Origin: Cephalotus follicularis
Lineage: Eukaryota > Streptophyta > Magnoliopsida > Oxalidales > Cephalotaceae
Assembly: GCA_001972305.1 (NCBI GenBank)
Contig: BDDD01000981.1
Location: 5,356 to 69,355, forward strand
Direction of reading: 5' to 3'
DNA length: 64,000 bases
The notes below the pieces were generated by a model, which had not been told where the DNA came from, made no database searches, and worked only from the letters and a program-made list of their open reading frames with translations. Shown one piece after another: positions 1-10,121 of this stretch (the first letter of the stretch is position 1; each line of letters starts with the position of its first letter). Made by a program: the position numbers and the translations under genes.

Positions 1-1
1 A

Positions 2-94
2 CAGTCGGCTGTTCCTCACGAACAGTCGACTGCTAGCCTTGGACAGTCAGCTGTCCTCCCTGGACGGTCGACTGCACCTACGGGCAGTGCCCAA
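2..94. repeat. Phased CAGTCGACTG-type array (3' LTR of element 1)
   Basis: CAGTCGGCTG/CAGTCGACTG-like units start at 2, 23, 44 and 65, with a degenerate unit near 85. The steps are 21, 21, 21 and about 20 bp. The spacers between the 10-bp units are unrelated. This is the counterpart of the right end of the 4129-4532 array. Confidence 0.85.
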
Positions 95-610
95 AAACAG
101 CAACAATCCCACATGTTTCAATCCACATTAAACCATTCCAAGCCACAAACACTATCACCACAACACATATTCAGGCTTCTATCATAATATCACATATGCA
201 TTTCACTCATAACATCATTATAAATGACTTTGAATCACAAATATAGCTTTTCCCTACCTTAGAACTCCAAGTTAGGAGTTGCAATCCACCTCTTTCAGTC
301 CTAGATCCGAGGTCTTTGCACTCCCAAACGCGTCCAGCAGCCTTCCACGGGTTCGGCTCCTCCACTGGTCCGAGCCTCCATGCCACGGTTCAACACCAAG
401 CTCTGTATGTCCTCAACACACACACACACTTTCACTCTCAAACTCACCTTCAAACACACTTGAATCACAGAGGAAGATGGAGATTGAGAAGAGGAAGTTG
501 TGTTTTTATCAAGGAAACCCGGCCCCTCTCTCTGCCATATCCCACAAATGCCAAAACACCCACCTTTTTCTCACTTAAAGGCTGACAGCACGTGGCTGTC
601 TGGCACATGG

Positions 611-742
611 CAGTCGGCTACCATGGCTTGGCAGTCGACTGTTTCTGCCGACACTCAAAACAGCCGGCTGCTTCCTCACAGCAGCTGGCTGCCACCTTCA
701 CCAGGGGAGTCCAGTCGACTGCCTCGCTGTGGCAGTCGGCTG
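611..742. repeat. Second CAGTCGACTG-type array, element 1 3' LTR
   Basis: Units start near 611, 632, 661, 682, 712 and 733. Close pairs are 21 bp apart and wider gaps are 29-30 bp. Variants include CAGCCGGCTG and CAGCTGGCTG. The matching array in the other LTR is at about 5047-5180. Confidence 0.75.
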
Positions 743-887
743 CCCCCTGCACCAAAAGCACACTAACACACTTTTTCTTGCAACTTTCAACACACCAAGG
801 GGAAAAACACAATTCTCATTAATTCCACGTATAAAATTACCTTTAAAAATGCAATATTACACCTTAACGAAAATCCCCGGCGTTACA

Positions 888-905
888 TCCACCCCTCCTT
901 CAAGG
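888..905 (-). other. Polypurine tract of element 1
   Basis: On the minus strand this reads CCTTGAAGGAGGGGTGGA immediately before the LTR start TGTAACGCC. It follows an AATTTCGAGGACGAAATT-like sequence, which is the usual 3' end of chromovirus internal regions. It primes plus-strand DNA synthesis. Bases 906-1068, between the PPT and the gag stop, show no coding sequence. Confidence 0.85.
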
Positions 906-1068
906 AATTTCGTCCTCGAAATTAAAACAACACCAAGGCAAAAGAGAACAACGCTCTCGCATTTCTGTTTCGCTATCCCTCGTCTGTCCACGGCCACAGC
1001 CGCATGTGGCTCACTTTCACTTACAACCCTTACAAGGAGTTGGTCCACTTAAACAGTTCACTTACAAC

Positions 1069-2391
1069 TCAGACGGTCCGTAGACCCAGAACAACTCTTA
1101 TTTCTAACAACAAGTCACTTACAAAAGCAAAAGAAAACAAACTCATGCTTAAAACAATAGTAAGGACTTTTACCTCACATGACGCCCTTGCCGGTGTCCC
1201 TTCGCTGCGAGGCCCAGCTGCAGCGCCACTACCGCCAGTAGGTCCTGCGGTTACTTCCATAGAAATCTCTAGGCAATCCCTCACCAAGTGACCAGATGCT
1301 CCACACTTCATACACAACCCTTTCTTTACCCGACAATCCTTCACTTGATGACCGGTACGACCATAGTGGAAACAAACTCCAGGCCTTACATTACTCCCCT
1401 GACTAGGAGTTCCTTGGGTGGCAGTCTGCTGAGACTGGTTCTCAGACGATCTGGGTGGAGAATCACTGCCTTGCCATTGTGATGACGCTGGCCTGAACTG
1501 AGTAGGGCCTTGTTTACTCTGCTGTCTACGAGCCCTTTCCGCACGGTCTTCATTTGAGATATTCTCTAACAACCTTGCCTTCTGAGCGACTTCCACAAAA
1601 GTCCCCAGTTCCATAGCCCTGATCCTTGACCAAAGATCCGATCGTAGACCTTTCAAAAACCTCCGTATCTGTTTACCATCATCAGCTACCAGATAGGGGG
1701 AATGCCTGGCTAGCTCCATAAACCTTGCTGTATACTCTGCCACAGTCATCTCTCCTTGACGTAGCTCCAAGAGCTTCGTCTCCCTTCGTTCTTGCTCAAG
1801 TCGAGGCACATAAGCATCGAGGAACTCCTTCCGGAACCCCTCCCAAGTACAACCGAGTCCAGTTGACTCCCACTTTGCCTTGACCATCTCCCACCAGTGG
1901 ATGGCCTCACCCCATAGACGGTACACAGCAAACTTTAGTTTCTGGTTATCTGTACAGTTCATCACATCAAAGATCTTTTCCAGATCCTGTAACCACCTCT
2001 CAGCAATGGTAGCATCCAACTCTCCTCTAAAACTGGGTGGACTCTGTCTCATGAACCTCTCAAGGTCCCTCCCAAACTGATTACCGTCATCATATGCACC
2101 CTGAGCTGGAGCCATGTACTGAGGCTGAGCTTGGGCGTACAGTCGCCGTATCTCCTCCATATTTGCTGTATTAGCAGCCATCTGCTGCTGAAAGAAATCA
2201 GCGATGTGATCCAATGGATCTCTCACTCCGGGTGCTGCCCCCGGGACATTCACATTTGCAGCTCCTTGTGGAACATCATCCATAGGATCCCCTCCAACAT
2301 TCATTCCCTCGGGAACATTCTCATTGACAAACCAACGCCTTCCGCGTCTTCTCCGACCGTCCATCTTGTTCCTATATGGAAAAGATGTCAT
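1069..2391 (-). CDS. gag: Gag polyprotein of gag-only gypsy element 1 (intact)
   Basis: This is an open frame of 440 codons; a second in-frame ATG at codon 10 (2364) begins MDGRRRRGRR and may be the real start. The product would form the retrotransposon capsid. The N-terminus is arginine-rich. The capsid-like core contains LDATIAERWLQDLEKIF and the retrotransposon-gag signature GEAIHWWEMVKAKWES, followed by a basic Gln/Ser-rich linker. Two zinc knuckles lie near residues 340-375. The first has Tyr in place of its second Cys (CFHYGRTGHQVKDC); the second is canonical (CMKCGASGHLVRDC). The last ~35 residues are hydrophobic and probably non-conserved read-through. No protease or RT follows. This is the only long undamaged retroelement frame in the window. 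Confidence 0.9.
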   Translation of the reverse strand: MTSFPYRNKMDGRRRRGRRWFVNENVPEGMNVGGDPMDDVPQGAANVNVPGAAPGVRDPLDHIADFFQQQMAANTANMEEIRRLYAQAQPQYMAPAQGAYDDGNQFGRDLERFMRQSPPSFRGELDATIAERWLQDLEKIFDVMNCTDNQKLKFAVYRLWGEAIHWWEMVKAKWESTGLGCTWEGFRKEFLDAYVPRLEQERRETKLLELRQGEMTVAEYTARFMELARHSPYLVADDGKQIRRFLKGLRSDLWSRIRAMELGTFVEVAQKARLLENISNEDRAERARRQQSKQGPTQFRPASSQWQGSDSPPRSSENQSQQTATQGTPSQGSNVRPGVCFHYGRTGHQVKDCRVKKGLCMKCGASGHLVRDCLEISMEVTAGPTGGSGAAAGPRSEGTPARASCEVKVLTIVLSMSLFSFAFVSDLLLEIRVVLGLRTV

Positions 2392-2464
2392 TAGTAGTCA
2401 TCTCAAGGAAACAATTCGTTAATTGCCAAGGAACTTATGCAAGCTAAGCATATAAATGGATATA

Positions 2465-2477
2465 TGCTCTGATACCA
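2465..2477 (-). other. Primer binding site of element 1
   Basis: The minus strand reads TGGTATCAGAGCA, complementary to the 3' end of plant initiator Met-tRNA. It lies 4 bases inside the LTR boundary at 2482. Confidence 0.9.
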
Positions 2478-2852
2478 CTGTTGTCACACCCCGTTTCACA
2501 ACATATATAATAAGTGGTGGAAATTAACATATAAATCCGGCTTATGCAAAAACCATAAAATTAAATCTTTCCATATCCATCAACAACTCGCGGAAGCATA
2601 TAAAATATAAGCCAAATATAACATAGCATGCATCCCATACTACATGCTACAACAGAAAACATCATCACAGTTAACTGCCCTCAAACGGAGCGTGAATAAA
2701 AACCATCAATACCTCGATTCATTTATTACAACCATTCATTTATTACACTATTCCATAAACATTTCTCAAAGTAAACATCATAAAACTCCACATTGCTCCT
2801 CGGAACCCAACAGCAACCCACGGCTTCATCAACCTGAAACACACTGCAGTTG

Positions 2853-2881
2853 TAGGGGGTTAGCCTTTGTCCTCACTCGGC
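2853..2881 (-). promoter_or_regulatory. LTR block conserved between families
   Basis: The plus strand reads TAGGGGGTTAGCCTTTGTCC followed by TCACTCGGC. Nearly the same block occurs at 7288-7316, 15663-15689, 42898-42927 and 47487-47516 (last two on the other strand), each about 320-445 bp from the PBS-proximal LTR end. Conservation in otherwise divergent LTRs suggests an R/U5 function such as transcript processing. The function is inference. Confidence 0.55.
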
Positions 2882-3180
2882 AAAACCATAACAGCGATCC
2901 AGGGTCAAGGATAAAACATGTCATGATATGAATGCACAATGATGCAATACATACTATATCTCGATATATATATATATACACGGTCATAGGCCACAGTGTT
3001 ACAACATATCAACACCACACGGTTCACAATATCACAATGGCACAACGGCCAACAATATCTCAGGTCTCTAAGGACCCATCACTACACAATAACGATTAGC
3101 CACCTCCCAAAGGACAACAATCAGGCATGTCAAGGCAGACAATCGATACACTCAAAAGCAAACAATTGTTCCCGTCACAG

Positions 3181-3425
3181 GCACGACGGCGTGGACAACA
3201 CTCAGAACTCACTACGATACAAGCACGACGGCGAGTAACAACACTTCCCCGCTAACGGCAACACTCACGATACTAGCACGGCGGCTAAGTACCAACATTA
3301 CCCCGCTAGCGGCAACATTCAATCACAATCAATACAATATCATCCACGTTACTAGCACGACGGCTAAGTAACAACAATCAATCAATCAATACACGATAAC
3401 GATACTAGCACGGTGGCTAAGTACC
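3181..3425. repeat. Diverged tandem repeat in element 1 LTR
   Basis: Five copies of a unit containing GCACGACGGC followed by TAAGTAAC-like sequence start near 3181, 3223, 3276, 3355 and 3408. Spacing is irregular (about 40-80 bp). Two intervening segments share CCCCGCTAGCGGCAACA-like sequence. Confidence 0.75.
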
Positions 3426-4128
3426 GACACTCAACATAGTCACAATAACAGTGCAAACACGGCACCCACAATACCACTCAAGTAGTTTATAAAATAAATA
3501 CTTGATCAAAACATCTCGTTCCCAAAACGGTTAAAGTATAAATGCTTTCGACATATATATATTTCTCAAAACATATATATATATATAACACTTCATTTCC
3601 CAAGTAAGTTATGATTCATAAAATACTTGTAACAATACATTTGTCTTTAAACATTTCAAGTAATTTATAGATATAAATTCTTGCAACATATATATTTGTC
3701 AAAATATATATAACGATCATTTTCCCAAACTCAAGTATCAAATACTTGTAACAATACACTTTAGTAAAACCCGGTTATTTGAACTACATTCAAATAACTC
3801 AAACATAAGTACTTGTATATCAGTTTCGAAATCTCTCGAAAGCCATTTTAGCAATCCTTTTGGAAACCATTTTCCAGCGCACTAATGATTTTAATAAACC
3901 ATTAACCAAACACAAGGTTTTGGAAGCTACTTTCACAATCTTTCGAGAATATATATATATATATATATCTCAAAACGTACATTTCACATAAAGTAATGAT
4001 TTATGTAAATCACATTTGCACTTCCAAAAATGGGTAAAACGTTTCACAATCCTCAATAACCAACTCGAAATACAAGTTAACACAGTACAATATGCACACA
4101 TATGCTCACAATGCAAAACGGTCCCAAA

Positions 4129-4532
4129 CAGTCGGTCGTTTCTCACTGACAGTCGGCTGTTCTCCTTCAACAGTCGGCTGTACAACACTTGGCAGTCGGC
4201 TGCCCTTAACCACCAGTCGGCTGGTCCAAAACAATACACATTCCTTGCTGCCACCTGTCCCAGCATACCTGGTAGGGTGACACATGGACAGTCGGCTGTT
4301 ACCCAAAACAGTCGGCTGGACCACCACATAGTCGGCTGGCTTCCTTGGCAGTCGGCTACGCAAACAACAGGAAGAAACCTGCAATTCCAGGCACAATCAG
4401 TCGAGTGGCTCCAATGCCCAGTTGGCTGATCTCCTTGGACAGTCGGCTGTTCCTCACGAACAGTCGACTGCTAGCCTTGGACAGTCGGCTGTCCTCCCTG
4501 GACAGTCGACTGCCCCTACGGGCAGTGCCCAA
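4129..4532. repeat. Main phased CAGTCG(A/G)CTG array of element 1
   Basis: Units start at 4129, 4150, 4171, 4193, 4214, then 4289, 4309, 4329, 4349, then 4398, 4419, 4440, 4461, 4482, 4503, with a partial unit near 4523. The steps are 20-22 bp within each run. The 10-bp motif is conserved while the 10-12 bp spacers do not resemble each other, so it is not an ordinary homogeneous minisatellite. Confidence 0.9.
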
Positions 4533-5046
4533 AAACAGCAACAATCCCACATGTTTCAATCCACATTAAACCATTCCAAGCCACAAACACTATCACCACA
4601 ACACATATTCAGGGTTCTATCACAATATGACATATCCATTTCACTCATAACATCATTATAAATGACTTTGAATCACAAATATAGCTTTCCCCTACCTTAG
4701 AACTCCAAGTTAGGAGTTGCAATCCACCTCTTTAAGTCCTAGATCCGAGGTCCTTGCACTCCCAAACGCGTCCAGCAGCCTTCCACGGGTCCGGCTCCTC
4801 CACTGGTCCGAGCCTCCAAGCCACGGTTCAACACCAAGCTCCGTATGTCCTCAACACACACACACACTTTCACTCTCAAACTCACCTTCAAACACACTTG
4901 AATCACAGAGGAAGATGGACATTGAGGAGAGGAAGTTGTGTTTTAACAAGGAGACCCGGCCCCTCTCTCTGCCATATCCCACAAATGCCAAAACACCCAC
5001 CTTTTTCTCACTTAAAGGCTGACAACACGTGGCTGTCTGGCGCATG

Positions 5047-5180
5047 GCAGTCGGCTGCCATGGCTTGGCAGTCGACTATTTCTTCTGACACTCAAAACAG
5101 GCGGCTGCTTCCTCACAGCAGCTGGCTGCCACCTTCACTAGGGGAGTCCAGTCAGCAACCTCCCTGTGGCAGTCGGCTGC
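5047..5180. repeat. Second CAGTCGACTG-type array, element 1 5' LTR
   Basis: Motif copies near 5047, 5068, 5097, 5118 and 5169 mirror those at 611-742 in the other LTR, with some copies decayed (for example CAGTCAGCAA). Confidence 0.7.
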
Positions 5181-5633
5181 CCCCTGCACCAAAAGCACAC
5201 TAACACACTTTTTCTTGCAACTTTCAACACACCAAGGGGGAAAACACAATTCTCATTAATTCCACGTATAAAATTACCTATAAAAATGCAATATTACACC
5301 TTAACAAAAATCTCCGACGTTACAGTATCAATCCTTAGTCATCTCATAACTTTTTTTTTGTCAGCTTCGTGCCACAAGTAACCTCTTCTTAACGATCTTG
5401 ACTCCTCTGGAAGTCTCATTCATGAGATTTGACCTAAGCGATGGTCGTTCATTCTCTTGATCGAACAACTGCACGATCATTCATTACACTGTTGTGTCAA
5501 CGTTCATTTATCCTTATACCTACTAGTTTAGCCTCCGAAGGTTCTAGCTTAACACACATTAACGTTTACTCAATCACAACTTTAATTCATCCAGTAAATC
5601 AAGAATAATTTCGATATATGATAAAACAATGCA

Positions 5634-6802
5634 TCATAGATAGCAAAATGTACCTCTCATGATGCCCTTGCCGGTATCTCTCCACTGTGAAGGTCCAGCC
5701 GTAGCACCACCATCACCTGCAGGTCAAGTGGGCACTCTCACTTGCCTATTCGGACAATCCCTCCAAAAATTATCGGATGCTCCGCACTTCATGCATAAGC
5801 CATTTTTCAACCAACAATCTTCTAGCTGATGGCTTTTACGGCCACAATTAGAACAAGCTTCAAATCCAGCATCGCTCTCCTGACCAGGAGTACCCTATGA
5901 AGCAGTCTGATGCGATCTGTTCGTTGACAATTTTATCAGAGAACTGCTGTTTTGCCACTTTGATGATGCTGGCCTAGATTGCGAGGAAATTTGTTTGCTT
6001 TCTTGTGCTCGGACCCTCTCGGCACGGTCTTCGCTTGATATGCTCTCTAGCAATCTCGCTTTCTGAGAAACTACCACAAAAGTTCCCAACTCCATAGCTC
6101 TAATCCTTGACCAAAGGTCCGGTCACAGACCTCTCAGGAACCTCCGAATTTTCATTTCCTCATCCGCCACCAGATAGGCGGAGTGTCTGGCAAGCTCCAC
6201 AAACCTGGCCTGGTATTCAGCCACGGTCATCTCTCCTTGTCTCAGCTCTAGAAGTTCTGTCTCTCTTCGTGCTTGCTCGATACGAGGAACATAGGTATCA
6301 AGAAATTCCCTCTGGAATCTCTCCCATGTACTATAGAGTCTGGTTGACTCCCACTTTGCCTTGACCATCTCCCACCAGTGGATGGCCTCGCCTCAAAGCC
6401 GGTAGACAGCAAATTTAGCTTCTGCTTTTCATTACAATCCATAACTTCGAAGATCTTCTCTAGATCTTGTAGCCATCTTTCTGCAATAGTAGCATCTAGC
6501 TCTCCTCAGAAGCTAGGAGGATTCAGCCTCATGAATCTCTCTAAGCCTTTCCCAAAAGAGTTCCCATCTTCATGGTCATGCTGAGCAGGAGCTCTGTGTC
6601 GGGGTTGAGCTTGTGCGTAGTATTGGCGCATCTCCTCCGCATTAGCCATATTAAAGGCCATCTGCTGCTGAAACTAATCCGCAATGCGGATCAACGAATG
6701 TCTCTCATCATGGGGAACGTTTACCCCTTGAGGGACATTCGCCGCCCCGGGGGCATTGGCCTCAGCAGCACTAAGTCTCGCACGTGTTCTCCTTCTGTCT
6801 AT
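5634..6802 (-). pseudogene. gag: Decayed gag of element 2
   Basis: The frame matches the gags of elements 1 and F. The start codon has become ATA (6800-6802) and several in-frame stops and frameshifts are present. Recognisable blocks are MVKAKWESTRLYSTWERF, LLELRQGEMTVAEYQARFVE and MELGTFVVVSQKARLLES. Two zinc knuckles follow: CSNCGRKSHQLEDC is canonical, and in the second the His has become Asn (CMKCGASDNFWRDC). The product would be a capsid protein, but this copy cannot make it. Confidence 0.85.
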
Positions 6803-6900
6803 TTGTTCCTATATGGAAAAGATGTCATTAGCAGTCATCTCGAGGAAACAATCTGTTAATTGCCAAGGAACTTATCCAAGCTAAGCATATAATGGATATA

Positions 6901-6913
6901 TGCTCTGATACCA
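6901..6913 (-). other. Primer binding site of element 2
   Basis: The minus strand reads TGGTATCAGAGCA, an initiator Met-tRNA site, 3 bases from the LTR edge at 6917. Confidence 0.88.
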
Positions 6914-7784
6914 TCTTGTCATACCCCGTTTTCCAACAGCGACATTTAAGTGGTAGCAATTAACATAAAATCCGGCTTATCCATTTTATGATAAATTTAA
7001 ACCCTTTTAAAAACAGATGTATCAGTTGCGGAAGCCTTCAAATATAAGCCGACCTAACAACGTAACACGCAACCCATACTACGTGTTACAACAAAACAAC
7101 ATCATTGTTAATTTCTCACGAACGGAGCATGAATTAACCTTCATTTTAACCATAAATATCTGACATAGAGAAGTTCACATGTATAAATCAAATACCCAAA
7201 AATTGTTTCAAACCCATAATACAAATTATCCAATTGGAACAAGTACAAGATATCATTTGAAATGAATGACATTTCAATCTGAAATAGTAGGGGGTTAGCC
7301 TTTGTCCTCACTCGGCTAAGTATAAATACATTTTGGGATCAAGAAATAAATGACATGAAATGAATGCATTCATGATGTAGTACATAAATAACACAGGATA
7401 TACATGAATATATATATATCCACAATACATAACAGAATGTATAACTATGTATAAAGTACTTGAAAATATTACATTTATTCAAAATGTATAACAAGTCTTT
7501 TTGCACAACATTTAATCCTTCAAAAATACTTATTTTCGTATACATAAATTCAATCATTTGAAATCATTTTTACAATTCTTTTTGGAAAATATATATTTCC
7601 ACACAACATCATATACACATTTCTCAAATCAAATATCATTTAAGAAATCATGCGATATCATAACAAATCAATTCACAGTAGTATGCAATGCAACCATATG
7701 CTCAAACATGACTAGAGTCATTTCTAGAATCGTTCCGGAGCCAGCGGGTCCAAATTGGGTCAAACCATACCATCCAGGAGGAAA

Positions 7785-8046
7785 GACGTTGACGCCTTTC
7801 CTCAACGCGTCGATGCTTATTGTCCAAAAGCGTCGAGGTTCATTTCCAATGTCAGCGCTTATAACAGTACGAAACGTATCGACGTTTTTCTGTAGGAGTC
7901 AATGCCTGCAAGCCAAAACACTTGGACGCTGATGTTCATCATAACGCGTCGACGCTTAAGGTGGGAACCTTAACACGTCCTCGCAGTATGTGCAAGACCT
8001 AATGCACAGCAATCAAAGACGTCGATGCCTTCCATAGACATCAACG
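7785..8046. repeat. Phased GCGTCGACGC-type array (element 2 LTR)
   Basis: GTCGAC-like cores start at 7788, 7809, 7832, 7851, 7878, 7898, 7928, 7948, 8021 and 8040. Many steps are 19-23 bp. Typical units read like AACGCGTCGACGCTTAAG; others show C-to-T or G-to-A changes at the CpG. Confidence 0.75.
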
Positions 8047-8249
8047 TTTAAGTGGTACCAGGAGGTATCACCTCGTCCAATATCCATTCCAAGGAAGAAA
8101 TCATCCTCCACCCACCCATGCAATTTGCAGATACATTACTCACGGCATAAAACACACAACAGATTATCCAAAGGTATAACCAGATCATTAACCACTTACC
8201 ATTCATGAAATCGACAAGCAAACATTGAAGTCTGCAATTGTTTGAAGAA

Positions 8250-8332
8250 GACGTCAATGTCTTCTTTTAAGCGTCGATGTCAATAGCCTTATCGCACAAA
8301 CGCGTCGATGCTTATCCCGTGAGCGTCGACGT
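8250..8332. repeat. Small GTCGAC array (element 2 LTR)
   Basis: Cores at 8253, 8273, 8304 and 8325 give steps of 20, 31 and 21 bp. Confidence 0.65.
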
Positions 8333-9100
8333 TTAAGAGCCCAGAGTATTGTGTCTTCCATACAACACCCAAACAGGAACATAAAATCCAATTATACATG
8401 CAATCTAACATGGGATTCACACATAAATCAACATTCATACATATTCCTCGCTGGCAGGTGTTCATATTAAAAACCAAACATCCAAATCAACTCCAAACAG
8501 GCATGCAATTCATGCATTTTAATCATGGAAAACATTAGCTTTGAACTCGAATGTGTGCATATACTTCCCCTACCTCTGGTTTCAAGTTAGAAACCTTGTA
8601 AGTCCGCCTCTTTGTGTCCTAGATTCTGGCCACAGCTGGTCCGAGATTCATCCCCAGTTGCAATCCCAGGATCTCTAAGTTCCAAGCTCCAACAATGGTG
8701 GTTCTCCCTCTTCACACTCACTGTTTCTCCACCCTCACTGGTTCCTCTCTTCCTTTTCCTTCTTTAGGCATTTCTAGCCGAATCAGTGCGGAAGGGAGGA
8801 GCATTTATGTTATGTCACTCTCTCTTTCCTTCTGCAGTAAAGAACACTCTTGTGTCCTCTCCCTCTTCCCCATTCAATTTCTGCATTCTAACTTTTGTTT
8901 CCTTCTCATCTTCTTTTGCAGGTTGCATGCATACCAACGTTTGTCACTTTCTTCTTCCTTCTTCATTCATGCAGGTCAGGAGCTCTTATGCATGCCCAAC
9001 ACGTCCCACTTCATGTCCCAAGATGCCTGCAAAAGGTCTTGGATTCTCTCCCCTTGCACGTTATTCTGTCAGTTCATAACGTGACTGATATTCTTCTCAA

Positions 9101-9250
9101 AGACGTCGACGTCTTCTTTAGACGTCGATGTCTTTTCCTCTTTCGTACAAGGGCATCGATGCCTTCGCTTGCATCGACGTGCATGTACATGCATTTACGT
9201 GCGCCCTTGTTCCCCTAGGCGTCGACGTCTTTACAAAGACATCGACGCGT
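9101..9250. repeat. GACGTCGACGTC-type array (element 2 LTR)
   Basis: Cores at 9105, 9125, 9155, 9173, 9221 and 9241 come mostly in pairs 18-20 bp apart. Confidence 0.7.
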
Positions 9251-9870
9251 TTAGCCCAAAACTGCACCGTTTTGCCTCTAATTCCATCATTTAGAATTTC
9301 TTTATCATTCCAATAATCTCCTCTTCCAAAATTTAACCTTTTAAATTTTGGAAAGCATCATTTAAGTCCAAAATCATGCCATTCTCATAATTCAATAATA
9401 AGATTTCAATAAAATTGAATTATTACATTGTGCAAAAATCTCGGGCGTTACAGATCATTTCATATCGTACCGTATCATAGCATAAGAATAAAGTCAGGAA
9501 CATTTAAATTCATAAAATGTCAAAAACCAACTTTATTTCCAAAACATGTCAAAACCATAAGACATAAATAAGTTCATAAAATGAAGAAACATAGCACAAA
9601 ACAAAACTGTTTTTAGTTCTGTAAAACCATATAGCCAAAGAACCATATAAATCCATACCTTTTTGCGTTCACAAAAGCACTTATGGAAAGATTGTTAACT
9701 CAAACTCCCCTTGAAGCACAATAATCTAAAAGACACAAAACTATTCATATAAGGGTCTGAGAAACATTAGAGACATATAACAGACTCATTAGAGTTTTTT
9801 GAAAAGACCCGGATTGATTCGAGGAACAAACGAACCAAAATAGTTGTCAACATAAATGCTCTAGGCAAAA

Positions 9871-10121
9871 CAGCTGACTATTACAGAGCTCCAGTCGACT
9901 GTTGGAAGCTTGGCAGCTGACTATGCAACACAGCCAGTCGACTACACAAACTGGACTACAAGCAGTCGACTGTGACAGAGGTCCAGCCGACTGTGCATAA
10001 CAAGGCAGTCGACTGATTCATACCAACACCCGACTACACAACACAAGACAGTCGACTGTTTTCATAAGGCTGTCGACTACACAACCAAACTAGCCGACTG
10101 TCGACAAGAACAACCGACTGT
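9871..10121. repeat. Phased CAGTCGACTG array (LTR E)
   Basis: Units start at 9871, 9892, 9914, 9935, then 9963, 9984, 10006, 10028, 10049, 10070, 10091 and 10111. Apart from one 28-bp step, all steps are 20-22 bp. Spacers are unrelated. Variants are CAGCTGACTA, CAGCCGACTG and CTGTCGACTA. Confidence 0.9.

Larger units (their letters stand above)
1..887 (-). repeat. 3' LTR of element 1 (partial)
   Basis: This copy matches 4440-5324 closely and ends in GCGTTACA at 887, directly before the PPT. On the minus strand it therefore starts TGTAACGCC. About 2 kb of the LTR lies outside the window. It holds two palindrome arrays, listed separately. Confidence 0.9.
1..5324 (-). mobile_element. Element 1: gag-only (TR-GAG type) Ty3/gypsy element, 3' LTR cut by window start
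   Basis: In minus-strand order the element has a 5' LTR (2482-5324), PBS (2465-2477), gag (1069-2391), PPT (888-905) and a 3' LTR that runs off the left edge (1-887). Bases 1-887 align with 4440-5324, which proves the LTR pair. The internal part is only about 1.6 kb and holds gag but no protease, RT, RNase H or integrase, so the element is non-autonomous. It lies inside the internal region of element 2; bases 5325-5329 (GTATC) are the expected right-hand target duplication, and the left copy is outside the window. The LTRs differ at roughly 3% of sites by eye over the first 200 bp. Confidence 0.9.
2482..5324 (-). repeat. 5' LTR of element 1 (2843 bp)
   Basis: On the plus strand the LTR runs from TGTCACACCCC to GACGTTACA, that is TGTAACG...GTGTGACA on the sense strand. 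It contains a block conserved between families (2853-2881), a tandem repeat (3181-3425), AT microsatellites near 3540-3590 and 3948-3968, and the phased palindrome arrays. The open frames inside it are not convincing genes. Confidence 0.9.
5325..9452 (-). mobile_element. Element 2: gag-only gypsy element, left part cut off by element 1
   Basis: The 5' LTR is 6917-9452, the PBS 6901-6913 and the decayed gag 5634-6802. The internal 3' region at 5325-5633 matches 44600-44890 of element F in inverse orientation, so the two belong to one family. Element 1 entered just before the PPT, and this copy's 3' LTR must lie left of the window. The right-hand target duplication would be 9453-9457 (GATCA) within LTR E. 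No pol sequence is present. Confidence 0.85.
6917..9452 (-). repeat. 5' LTR of element 2 (about 2.5 kb)
   Basis: It runs on the plus strand from TGTCATACCCCG to GGGCGTTACA. It carries the conserved block (7288-7316) and three clusters of GTCGAC-core motifs. Bases 8570-8700 resemble the LTR of element 1 near 4690 (CTACCT...AAGTTAG). The open frames at 8695-9316 look like chance. Confidence 0.85.

Noticed and set aside
4129-4532. CRISPR array
   Set aside because: Repeats of 10 bp and spacers of 11 bp are far too short, there are no cas genes, and the setting is a plant LTR.
4129-4532. Ordinary minisatellite
   Set aside because: Only the palindrome is conserved; the spacers do not align with each other. 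Unit duplication does occur (46461-46500), so an old minisatellite origin with later spacer drift remains possible.
2482-5324. Long spacer or satellite between two elements
   Set aside because: Bases 4440-5324 match 1-887 and a PBS adjoins 2482, so this is an LTR.
8695-9316. Cys/Ser-rich open frames as small secreted proteins
   Set aside because: They lie in LTR sequence, overlap in three frames, and lack a consistent signal peptide or conservation.
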